Shown: in pieces, positions 40,506 through 47,667 of the stretch
Numbering within the stretch: position 1 is the first letter of the stretch
Layout: every line of letters starts with the position of its first letter
Source: Gordonia humi
GTDB lineage: Bacteria; Actinomycetota; Actinomycetes; Mycobacteriales; Mycobacteriaceae
Length of the DNA: 64,000 bases
Assembly (NCBI RefSeq): GCF_014197435.1
Contig: NZ_JACIFP010000001.1
Coordinates: 1,116,001-1,180,000, forward strand
Direction of reading: 5' to 3'
Notes under the pieces: generated by a model
Databases searched by the model: none
Told to the model about the DNA's origin: nothing
What the model saw: the letters and a program-made list of their open reading frames with translations, nothing else
Program-made: the position numbers and the translations under genes

Positions 40506-41794
40506 TGCGCAGTGTTCGCCTTTCCCGGAATCGGAACGCACAGACCGAAACCCCGCGTCAGCTCCGCCCCGACACGCAGGGGAGCCTCAACGTCGTCGGC
40601 CGTCGTGAACTTCACGAACCACTGGCTGAGTCCGTCGGTGAGGTCGAGGTCCGGGAACTTCTGTTGCCAGGCGTCGAGAGGGCGGGTATCGGCCGCGAGT
40701 ACCTCGACCGGTGCGCCGACTGCGGAAGCGAGGATGTCGGCCAGCGCGAATCGATGTCCGAAGGCCCGGATCGGTGTCGCCGTGACCCACAGCCGGGATG
40801 GTCTCATCCGGCTGTACTGTTCGAACAACCGATTGCTCGGTTCCTCGGACGTCAACGAGCCGAGTTCCTCGTGGATACGGTCGGCCGCGGCCAGGCGATC
40901 GGTGACGTGTCCGCGGACGGCTACGCCGTAGCACTTGGGGTACCGGACATTGAAGCTGACCAGCGGAAACATCTCAGTGGTGTCGTCGGCCGAGAGACGG
41001 CGCAGTATTCGATGGACGTCTGAGGGGCGGATGGTGCGGCTGAACAGGACAGGTGTGAGCTCTGCTTCTGCCGGGGCCGCGGATGCCGGTGATCCGGGTC
41101 CGTGAGGTCGATAGCTCAGCGAACGGAACGCACCTGCGTCGCTGGGGAGAGGTCGTCCGGGATTGAGCATGATCGCATCGTGTCGGCGGTCGAACCAGTC
41201 GACTGTGCCGGGCGTCCACCCGCGTGTTCGGCCATCGGCGCTGAACTCGGGAATGTAGCGCTCATAGATGCCTCCCTCGATCACAGGAGAATCGACTTCG
41301 ATGCTGACGACCGCGTGGTCCTGCGATCGACCGAAGTAGCCGACTGATGTCGCCGCCAGGCGCAACCCGGTGATGGTTTCGGTCGGTAGATCTCCGATGT
41401 CATAGACGATCATCGGCGCCGAAAGCAGTCGTCCGGTCGTCGGCTTCTGTGTGCGGGACGACGTCGACAATCCGCTGAGCGCGGTGAGGTCTAGGAACGC
41501 CTTGAGTTCGTTGGCTGTGATCTTCGATGTCGGCGGCGCAGACTTCTCCGTGTATGTCGAGGGATGATCAAGGGAAACGGAATTCGGTGCACGGATGACC
41601 GGTGGTGGTGTCTCGCTGAGGTCCTGGATCGCGGCGACGGCTCGCGTCCGCTCATCGCCGGACTGGAGTTGATGAGCGCCCGACAGTAGGGCGCCGATCA
41701 GCCGAACCGGCGACGGCGGCCATTCGGGTGTTCTGTCGGCTCGCAGACCATGGAACATCGAATCGTTCACGAAGTCGATTCTGATGTGCGCCAT
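40502..41794 (-). CDS. csb2: Csb2 (type I-G/I-U Cas5-type RAMP protein)
   Basis: A 430-residue protein. The N-terminal HIRIDFVNDSMFHGLRAD then TPEWPPSPVRLIGALLSG (23-39) is the Csb2 signature (EWPPSPWRLLRALVA). The C-terminus has a RAMP glycine loop, RVGAELTRGFGLCVPIPG (about 407-424). In canonical I-G systems Csb2 is a Cas5-Cas6 fusion; here a separate Cas6e is present, so the C-terminal domain may have lost cleavage. Starts 2 bp after the csb1 stop and overlaps cas3 by 4 nt. It would cap the 5' handle of crRNA in the Cascade-like complex. Confidence 0.83.
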   Translation of the reverse strand: MAHIRIDFVNDSMFHGLRADRTPEWPPSPVRLIGALLSGAHQLQSGDERTRAVAAIQDLSETPPPVIRAPNSVSLDHPSTYTEKSAPPTSKITANELKAFLDLTALSGLSTSSRTQKPTTGRLLSAPMIVYDIGDLPTETITGLRLAATSVGYFGRSQDHAVVSIEVDSPVIEGGIYERYIPEFSADGRTRGWTPGTVDWFDRRHDAIMLNPGRPLPSDAGAFRSLSYRPHGPGSPASAAPAEAELTPVLFSRTIRPSDVHRILRRLSADDTTEMFPLVSFNVRYPKCYGVAVRGHVTDRLAAADRIHEELGSLTSEEPSNRLFEQYSRMRPSRLWVTATPIRAFGHRFALADILASAVGAPVEVLAADTRPLDAWQQKFPDLDLTDGLSQWFVKFTTADDVEAPLRVGAELTRGFGLCVPIPGKANTAQ

Positions 41795-41796
41795 CG

Positions 41797-43113
41797 TTAA
41801 TCGTCGTTCTCGGTCGTCGACTTCGAGACCTCGCGTGCGACGCGTTCGGCGACGATGACGGCCTGAACTCGCGACATCGGGACATGGATAGGGTCGGCGA
41901 AGGCGAGACCGACATCGGCGGCGGAGGCGACGGCATCGCGGAGCGCTTCTGCCGCTGTATCGGCGTCGGTCACCTCAAGCGTTTCGATGCTCTCGGGGCC
42001 GTTTCCGCTCGACCTCCATCCCCAGCGAGAGGCGCCTCGGACCAGACTGCATTCGGAGCGAAGGAAGGCGTCCTCGGCTGCCAGTTCGTGTGCGGTGATC
42101 GCGAGCAGTGTGTATACGGTTGCTGCTGCGCGCGCCTTGCGTTTGTCGTCGTCGTCCGCGTATTGGAAGGAGCGGAAGACCGGCAGCGAGATCGACGATT
42201 GTTGGAGGATGAACCCGCACTGGAACAGAGTTTCGCGCGGGGAGGTGGGGATCTGACCGAACCCGAGATCCGACGGTTTGTGCCCCTTGGCATTGATGAG
42301 CTCTCCGTCTTTGATGGTGAGTGCAGTGTCTCTGGAAGCGCCGCCAGTGACGTCGAGTTTTGTTGCGGCCCTGCTGATTCCGGTCGCTTCATAGCCGACG
42401 ATCTCGGAGCTGTATGCGCGTGGAATGCGGTGGCGACGAGACACTCCGGACGACAGCCACATCCCGGCGTAGCCAGAGTTCGGAAAGTGGCGGTACAGCG
42501 CATCGCCGTCGTACACACTTGCCGACGTTATGAGGTCACGGAGCACGCCGCCTTGCCAGATCTGCGAGCCGTCGTCGGGGTTCGCCGCGTACTTGATCCA
42601 TGCGTCGGCCTGACGATGGGCCGCGGTCCAGGTAGATACTTCGAAGTCTTTGAAGGCGGATCGCGCTTCGGCCTCGGCTTGATTGAGTTGTGCTGCCGAC
42701 GCGCTCTTGGTGCTCTTGCGTGTCTGGGCGATCGCGGCGTCGGCATCGGCTTCGGCCGGCGGGCCGACGATGATGCCCGGGAGCGTGACACCGATTCGCT
42801 TCTGCGAGTGCCACAGAGCTTCCTCACCCCGACCTGACTCTGCCGGCACCGAACTGACACAGACTCGGCCGGCACGGACGGGATCTCCGTTGGAATCTCG
42901 GCGCAGAGTCGTGTGCCACCCGGTTGTATCAGGTGTCGGAACGTATGCGTCGCCAGTGAACGCGAAGGCAGGCGTTCCCTTCTCTCCCGCATATGTGGGA
43001 GGTGCGATCGGGCGGCCGGGGCCGTTCGTGGGCGACTGGTCGGACTCGTGGATCACTGCGACGTACCCGCGATCGGCGACGTGGTCTCGTACGTTCTCGA
43101 ACAGGGTGGTCAC
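41797..43113 (-). CDS. csb1: Csb1-like Cas7 backbone protein (type I-G/I-U)
   Basis: A 438-residue protein, longer than usual Csb1. Segments that correspond to the family are RVCVSSVPAESGRGEEALW (83-101; canonical VxDSVxSQANRxEEAL), RIPRAYSSEIVGYEATG (229-245; RxPRALTSEIVGYD), DVTGGASRDT (254-263; GGVKND), SSISLPVFRSF (306-316) and AFLRSECSLV (349-358; LRSRCDLV). The QANR motif is changed to AESGR. GTG 43113 overlaps the cas6e stop and follows AAGGAG. Cas7 subunits coat the crRNA spacer. The assignment rests on these spaced motifs, not on a search. Confidence 0.78.
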   Translation of the reverse strand: MTTLFENVRDHVADRGYVAVIHESDQSPTNGPGRPIAPPTYAGEKGTPAFAFTGDAYVPTPDTTGWHTTLRRDSNGDPVRAGRVCVSSVPAESGRGEEALWHSQKRIGVTLPGIIVGPPAEADADAAIAQTRKSTKSASAAQLNQAEAEARSAFKDFEVSTWTAAHRQADAWIKYAANPDDGSQIWQGGVLRDLITSASVYDGDALYRHFPNSGYAGMWLSSGVSRRHRIPRAYSSEIVGYEATGISRAATKLDVTGGASRDTALTIKDGELINAKGHKPSDLGFGQIPTSPRETLFQCGFILQQSSISLPVFRSFQYADDDDKRKARAAATVYTLLAITAHELAAEDAFLRSECSLVRGASRWGWRSSGNGPESIETLEVTDADTAAEALRDAVASAADVGLAFADPIHVPMSRVQAVIVAERVAREVSKSTTENDD

Positions 43114-43769
43114 GGCTGTGCTCCTTGGGATGTGAGTGCGGTGGAGGTGCGGATGAGGCCGAGGCCGAAGTTCTTTCCTTTGCCAATGCCGCCTGCGAGC
43201 GCTTCACCGAATGCTTCAGCGTCGACCACGGTGCCGGTCGCGGTGACGTCGACGGCCGGTATGCGGCCGCGGCGCCGTGGTCCGAGCTGGGCCGAGTACA
43301 GCTTGGAGATCGTCAGACTCTCCTGTTCGATCTCGAACCCGATACGAGACAGACGTCTTGCGATCCAATCGGGGCGATCCGATTTGGGGACGATCACCAT
43401 CCTCGACCGGTAAGCCTTGCCTTCGGCTTTGATCGCGTCGTGCAGATGCTGGGGGAGCCGAGCCGGCGGCGTCTTCTGACAGTTGATCGAGAGGGCGATC
43501 CTCATGCGCTCGGCGATGTCGACGGAGGCGAGCGAGGTCACGACTCCAAGATTCGTCACACCTGCGGGAACGCTGGGATATCTGACCGTGAGGTGTTGCG
43601 TTCGCGGATCGATGTGCCATAAGACTCCCGCGGCACTGCGCGGACTCGTTCCCAGACCGGGCGGGAGCGAGGCCATCACGTGGGAGTGTCCGAGTTGGCG
43701 GTCGTTGTGCATGGCCGCAGCGATCGGCCCGCTGATCGATACGTGGACGTCTGTGAGCGACTGTGGCAT
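43110..43769 (-). CDS. cas6e: Cas6e-like CRISPR RNA endoribonuclease
   Basis: A 219-residue RAMP protein. NDRQLGHSHVMASLPPG places a His at 28 where Cas6e has its catalytic His (E. coli H20 in YQLHQGLWHLFP), followed by AGVLWHIDPRTQHLTVRYP as in Cas6e (RDFLFHVE). The C-terminal GIGKGKNFGLGLI (about 194-206) is the glycine-rich loop G-x-G-R/K-x-K-x-F/Y-G-x-G. First gene of the operon, ATG 43769 after GAGGAGGAC. It would cleave the type I-E-like repeat hairpins of both flanking arrays. Cas6e is unexpected beside I-G effectors. Confidence 0.85.
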   Translation of the reverse strand: MPQSLTDVHVSISGPIAAAMHNDRQLGHSHVMASLPPGLGTSPRSAAGVLWHIDPRTQHLTVRYPSVPAGVTNLGVVTSLASVDIAERMRIALSINCQKTPPARLPQHLHDAIKAEGKAYRSRMVIVPKSDRPDWIARRLSRIGFEIEQESLTISKLYSAQLGPRRRGRIPAVDVTATGTVVDAEAFGEALAGGIGKGKNFGLGLIRTSTALTSQGAQP

Positions 43770-43775
43770 CGGTCC

Positions 43776-43996
43776 TCCTCGGAGTCGTGACGCCAGGGTA
43801 GGTGCTTGAGACAGCGCTATTTGACTTTTTGACCGATTTACTCTGATCAGATGAATGGGTTTTCCATCAGAAACAACTTTAGATACATTCGATTTGGTCG
43901 GCGATTCAAGCTGAGTAGTCCTGTATCGACCGTTGTGTCAGATGGACGAGCGGATACTGCGCGCACGCGCGGGATGGAGCTTGACGGACAGCGCGG
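43776..43996 (-). promoter_or_regulatory. Promoter region of the cas operon
   Basis: A 221-bp gap upstream of cas6e, less GC-rich than its surroundings (for example the stretch at 43815-43890). On the minus strand it offers AT-rich sequence such as AGTAAATCGGTCAAAAAG and the Shine-Dalgarno GAGGAGGAC before cas6e. No certain -35/-10 pair was picked. Confidence 0.4.
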
Positions 43997-44248
43997 TCAG
44001 GCGGCGTTTATTTTCAACAGGTCTCCGTAGCCGCGACGTCGGATGCTACGTGCCAGCTTCTGAGATGGAGTATGGAGCGAGAGCCACCGCGAGACACCTG
44101 CTCGGACGGCGGGCTCAGGCGATGTTGTCAGCTCGAGTTCAGCCAGTAGTTGTCCGAGGCTGTTCGGCAGTCCACGTGTCTCACCGAACGGGACGAAGGT
44201 GGAGTCATCGAAGAGTCGCTCATTCGGACTTGCCATGTGATCCCTCAC
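43997..44248 (-). CDS. Small unknown protein coupled to an ADP-ribosyltransferase gene
   Basis: An 83-residue protein beginning GTG at 44248, overlapping the transferase stop by 4 nt (GTGA); ATG at 44236 is an alternative. It includes MASPNERLFDDSTFVPFGET, LPNSLGQLLAELELTTSP and a basic C-terminus (LARSIRRRGYGDLLKINAA). I do not recognise it. The tight coupling behind a toxin-fold gene suggests an antitoxin, immunity or modulator protein, but no family supports that. Both genes lie between the cas operon promoter and CRISPR array 2 on the same strand. Confidence 0.55.
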   Translation of the reverse strand: MRDHMASPNERLFDDSTFVPFGETRGLPNSLGQLLAELELTTSPEPAVRAGVSRWLSLHTPSQKLARSIRRRGYGDLLKINAA

Positions 44249-44691
44249 CTCACTTCAGCGGATATGACGGGGAAATCTTCGCCGATCACATCAACGATAA
44301 CGAGATGTTTGGGGTGGATCAACACTTCACGCTGGTAGGCGAGGTCGGGGTCGCCGAGTTCTGCCACCCATAGATGTCCGAATGCGTATGGAACGCGCAC
44401 GCGCAGCAATGCCGGGGGCCTACCTGGTGAAGTGAAGTCGATTGCAGCGGTGCGTGACGTGCTCGTGGCCATCAAGCCTTGCGTATCGACGATCCGTCCT
44501 TGCAGCGAGGTGATATCCAGGTTCGTGCCAAACACTGTCTCGACGTTGCGAAGGCCACGCCAGACCGTGATGGGACGAGAAAGGGGGCTCCGAGCGATCA
44601 ACGCATCGAGGACGTCGAGGACCTCTTCCGCTTCCGCGTCGTCGGAGTCCGTACGTTCGACGTTCTGTACGCGTTGGTAGAAGCGATCCAT
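44245..44691 (-). CDS. ADP-ribosyltransferase-fold protein (R-S-E class), possibly 5'-truncated
   Basis: A 148-residue protein with the complete R-S-E site of ADPrib_exo_Tox-type mono-ADP-ribosyltransferases: Arg45 in TVWRGLRN, the STS motif at 77-79 in MATSTSR, and Q-x-E at 120-122 in YQREVLIHPK. Family members transfer ADP-ribose from NAD+ to protein or nucleic acid. The frame stays open for about 45 codons upstream with protein-like sequence (YLSAVARSLAASPTEIHAIR) but no ATG or GTG, so the N-terminus may be lost next to the decaying end of array 2, or translation starts at ATG 44691 with a weak Shine-Dalgarno. Confidence 0.75.
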   Translation of the reverse strand: MDRFYQRVQNVERTDSDDAEAEEVLDVLDALIARSPLSRPITVWRGLRNVETVFGTNLDITSLQGRIVDTQGLMATSTSRTAAIDFTSPGRPPALLRVRVPYAFGHLWVAELGDPDLAYQREVLIHPKHLVIVDVIGEDFPVISAEVR

Positions 44692-44934
44692 CGCCTGCCA
44701 CCGACGTATTGCGTGGATCTCAGTCGGTGATGCGGCGAGTGATCGGGCGACAGCGCTGAGATATGAAGTCAGTGCGTCGGAGTCGCGGTCCGCGGGACCA
44801 TCCTGCGAAATGTCGTTATCGATCGTTTCACTCTAATTGCTGCTGGTGGAGTGCCCGGGTCGATCGGAAGTTTCTTGTGGGCTTGTCTCTGACGCCAACC
44901 TGTGGGGGAGCACGGTTGGCGGAGGCCTCCGGGT

Positions 44935-45552
44935 GGACCCCGGCATGCGCGGGGAAGCGTGGCCTCGAGTATCTCGGCCATCGGCGGGTTGGACCTATCT
45001 CGCATGCACGGGGTCGCGGCCAAGCGCACGGTGATCGCTGGTCGCGCGGGCCAGCCCTGGCGTGCGTGGGGAAGACGAGGCTTGAAGCCATCCCGCGCCA
45101 GACCCCCGTGTGCGCGGGAAGACGCGACCGGTGCCCGCGGCGGGAAGCTCGTCGCGAGCCAACCCCCGCATGCACGGGGAAGACACGACCCGCAGCACAC
45201 GCCGTTGCTGCCGGAGAGGCCAACCCCCCCGCGTGCGCGGGGAAGGCGCATCCGAGCCGAACGGGGCCGAGGTCGCCTGGGGACAACCCACGCGTGCGCG
45301 GGGAAGACAGGCTCTGAGGTAGGTGCGTTCCCAGCCGAGTGGGACAACCCCCGCGTGCGCGGGGAAGACCCGATCCGACCGGGGAACTCTTCGATCGCTC
45401 GGGGACAACCCCCGCGTGCGCGGGGAAGACTTAACCGATTGGTGGACGTGTGTGTGGGTGAGCGGACAACCCCCGCGTGCGCGGGGAAGACCACACGTGG
45501 ATTCTGACACCGGGCAAGTGGGTGGGACAACCCCCGCGTGCGCGGGGAAGAC
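44935..45552 (-). CRISPR. CRISPR array 2, six good and about five decayed repeats
   Basis: Good repeats start at 45218 (slightly longer, GGCCAACC type), 45281, 45342, 45403, 45464 and 45525, period 61. The plus-strand consensus begins GGACAACCCCCGCGTG and ends CGCGGGGAAGAC; on the minus strand it is a standard type I-E-like repeat (GTCTTCCCCGCG...). Decayed copies lie near 45157, 45097, 45049, 44991 and 44935 with irregular spacing. Decay on the left and the intact leader on the right show the same orientation as array 1. The repeat differs from array 1 at both ends. Confidence 0.93.
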
Positions 45553-45610
45553 ACTTCTTGACCTGGGGTGATTCGCGCCGAAATGTAGGTTCACATTCAC
45601 TTTCTCGAGG
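45553..45610 (-). promoter_or_regulatory. Leader of CRISPR array 2
   Basis: Begins ACTTCTTGACCTG like the leader of array 1, and carries TAGGTTCACATTCACTTTC at 45586-45604, parallel to the GTTCACTTTC of array 1. The rest of the 163-bp gap to the TetR gene holds nothing I can name. Confidence 0.7.
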
Positions 45611-45715
45611 AATCGGCGAGCCGATAGGCATTGCGGTGTGACGAATTGCCGACATACGGCACGTTACCCACTGACTCGCGCCGGGGTGATCCCACGTTTG
45701 ATCGCCGACGGCGAA

Positions 45716-46312
45716 TCAGCGGGTAGAGCGCGGCTGCCCGATCGCACGGTGCGCCGACTCGACTACGGCCTCGCGCAGCCAGGCGCGAGGCCGCCCGTCG
45801 GGCAGATGTCGACGCACGGCGCCGTAGGGCAGGTCGACGAGGGCCCACACCGCGCGGTCGAAGTGCTCCGTGTCAGTGGAGCCGAAGTGGCGGAGAGTCC
45901 AGTCGGCGACGGAGCGGCGGGCCGCGTCGTTGTGATCGCGGAGCTCCTGAGTGACGGCCTCCGGCGCGCGACGGCCGATCTCGCGCTCGTCGAAGGTTAG
46001 CAGGAGCCTCGCCTTGCCAGGGTTGGCGTCGCACCAGGAGAAGACGTAGGCGATCGTCGCGTCGGCTGCGGCGAGAGTGTCGTCGCGGGAGAGGGCTTCG
46101 ACGAAGCCGCTCTGGAACTCGACGATAGTGCGAAGCCAGAGTCGGGCGAGAATCTCGTCGCTGCCGGCGAAGCGGTGATAGACCGACCCCGACGGTGCGC
46201 CGCTCGCTTGTGCCACGGCGGAGGCGGTGACGGCGGACGGACCGTCGTCGAGGGCGATCCGCAGGGCGGCGTCGAGCAGGTCGTCGGCGGTGAACTTCGC
46301 ACGACGCCCCAC
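45716..46312 (-). CDS. TetR-family regulator
   Basis: A 198-residue TetR protein: KFTADDLLDAALRIALDDGP, AVTASAVAQASGAPSGSVYH and RFAGSDEILARLWLR form the HTH region, followed by a helical ligand domain. GTG 46312 starts 1 bp after the thioesterase stop, so the two are cotranscribed. A palindrome-like element upstream of the thioesterase (46732-46753) is the likely operator, giving autoregulation. Ligand unknown; an acyl-CoA is plausible given the thioesterase partner. Confidence 0.85.
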   Translation of the reverse strand: MGRRAKFTADDLLDAALRIALDDGPSAVTASAVAQASGAPSGSVYHRFAGSDEILARLWLRTIVEFQSGFVEALSRDDTLAAADATIAYVFSWCDANPGKARLLLTFDEREIGRRAPEAVTQELRDHNDAARRSVADWTLRHFGSTDTEHFDRAVWALVDLPYGAVRRHLPDGRPRAWLREAVVESAHRAIGQPRSTR

Positions 46313-46313
46313 G

Positions 46314-46730
46314 TCAGGCGGCTCGGTCGGTCGCCAGCACGGTGCCTTGGGCGACGGCGCAGAGCTTCGCGGCCCCGGCGTCGTCGACCACCTCGATCCG
46401 GCAGTGCGCGGTGGCCTTCCGGCGGCTCGAATGGACGAGCTCGGCGGTCGCGCGAAGGGTCGCGCCTTCGCGGACACCGGACACGTAATCGATGGTGAAT
46501 CCACTGGTCAGAACGCTCGGGCCGAGACCGAGTGCGGCCGCGTACGTGAGGCTGTTGTCGGCGAGGTAGGCGAGCACTCCGCCGTGGATCAGGCCGTACT
46601 GCTGACGGAAGCGGTCGTCCACCGGCACCTCCAGAACGGCCTCGCCGTCGCCGAATGCTGCGAGGCGGGCGCCGAGGAGCTCGCTGAACGGCTGGGCGGC
46701 CAGTACCTGACGTGCTGTCTCGAAGTCCAT
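46314..46730 (-). CDS. PaaI-type hotdog-fold thioesterase
   Basis: A 138-residue single hotdog-domain protein: VDDRFRQQYGLIHGGVLAYL carries the HGG loop and active-site region of PaaI thioesterases, then ADNSLTYAAALGLG and TSGFTIDYVSGVREGATLRA. PaaI enzymes hydrolyse aromatic or medium acyl-CoAs that stall a pathway. ATG 46730; cotranscribed with the TetR gene. Lies 68 bp downstream of echA19 in the same direction, but its own operator suggests a separate unit. Confidence 0.86.
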   Translation of the reverse strand: MDFETARQVLAAQPFSELLGARLAAFGDGEAVLEVPVDDRFRQQYGLIHGGVLAYLADNSLTYAAALGLGPSVLTSGFTIDYVSGVREGATLRATAELVHSSRRKATAHCRIEVVDDAGAAKLCAVAQGTVLATDRAA

Positions 46731-46731
46731 A

Positions 46732-46753
46732 TATTAGAGAGTGGTCGCTAATA
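46732..46753. promoter_or_regulatory. Candidate TetR operator before the thioesterase gene
   Basis: Inverted repeat TATTAG-N10-CTAATA, immediately upstream of the thioesterase start. Confidence 0.6.
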
Positions 46754-46798
46754 AATGGCTTGTCAAGCACTATCGGAGCACCGCCGCCCCACGGCGGA

Positions 46799-47608
46799 TC
46801 ACTCGCCGGTGAAGACCGGCGTCTCCTTGTTCGCGAACGCGCGGGGGCCGATCTTCGCATCCGCCGACTGGAAGACGGCCTTGCCGAGTTCGGCGTCGAT
46901 CTTGAACGCCTCCTCCTCATGCAGTCCCTCGGAGTCGCGGATGGTCTTGAGGATCGCCTGGACGGCGAGGGGGCCGTTCCCGGCGATCTGATCGGCGATC
47001 TCCAGTGCCTTGTCGAGGGCGGTTCCGTCGGGCACGACGTAGCCGACCAGACCGTACCGCTCGGCCTCCGTGGCGGTGATGTGGCGGCCGGTCAGGAGGA
47101 TGTCGGCGGCGACGGTGTACGGGATCTGGCGCACGAGGCGAACGGCGCTGCCGCCCAATGGGAACAGTCCCCATCTGGCCTCGGAGACACCGAACTTCGC
47201 ACTCTCGGCGGCGACGCGGATGTCGGTGCCCTGCAGGATCTCGGTGCCGCCGGCGATCGCCGGGCCCTCGACCGCGGCGATCAGTGGTTTCGTCAGACGT
47301 CGGTCCTTCAGCAGTGCGGGCAGCCTCGTGAGGTCCCAGCCGCCCTCGGAGAACTTGTCGCCGGGGGCGGTCTTGTTCATCGACTTGAGGTCCGCGCCCG
47401 CGCAGAAGTAGCCGCCGGCGCCGGTGAGGATCGCGACGCGGATGTCCGGGTCGGCGTCGACCCGGTCCCACGCCTGCTCCATGATCGTCATCATCTCCGT
47501 CGACAGGGCGTTACGTGCCTGCGGGCGGTTCATCGTGACGATCAGAATGTGCCCGCGCTTCTCGACGAGGCACTCCGACGCGACGTCGACTGCGGTCTGT
47601 TCGGTCAT
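46799..47608 (-). CDS. echA19: EchA19, steroid enoyl-CoA hydratase
   Basis: A 269-residue crotonase. The oxyanion-hole segments are [17 protein letters not shown] and [20 protein letters not shown], with [20 protein letters not shown] carrying a catalytic Glu. ATG 47608 follows GGAGG. EchA19 (Rv3516) hydrates long-chain 3-oxo-chol-4,22-dien-24-oyl-CoA-type esters in side-chain beta-oxidation. The KstR operator at 47644 shared with the divergent gene supports this identity, as do the matching length and motifs. Confidence 0.9.
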   Translation of the reverse strand: MTEQTAVDVASECLVEKRGHILIVTMNRPQARNALSTEMMTIMEQAWDRVDADPDIRVAILTGAGGYFCAGADLKSMNKTAPGDKFSEGGWDLTRLPALLKDRRLTKPLIAAVEGPAIAGGTEILQGTDIRVAAESAKFGVSEARWGLFPLGGSAVRLVRQIPYTVAADILLTGRHITATEAERYGLVGYVVPDGTALDKALEIADQIAGNGPLAVQAILKTIRDSEGLHEEEAFKIDAELGKAVFQSADAKIGPRAFANKETPVFTGE

Positions 47609-47643
47609 GGTTCCTCCGGTCTCGCGAATGCCTTGCGAGGAAC

Positions 47644-47657
47644 AGTAACACGTTCTA
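47644..47657. promoter_or_regulatory. KstR-type operator between echA19 and a nitronate-monooxygenase-like gene
   Basis: AGTAACACGTTCTA keeps the AACnnGTT core and right arm of the KstR motif; the outer left base is A rather than T. It lies 35 bp from echA19 and 10 bp from the divergent start. Confidence 0.8.
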
Positions 47658-47667
47658 GTTTTGAGCC

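Noticed and set aside
35401..46000. Prophage or transposon around the CRISPR island
   Set aside because: No transposase, integrase, terminal inverted repeats or tRNA site was seen; the island may be transferred, but the sequence does not show by what.
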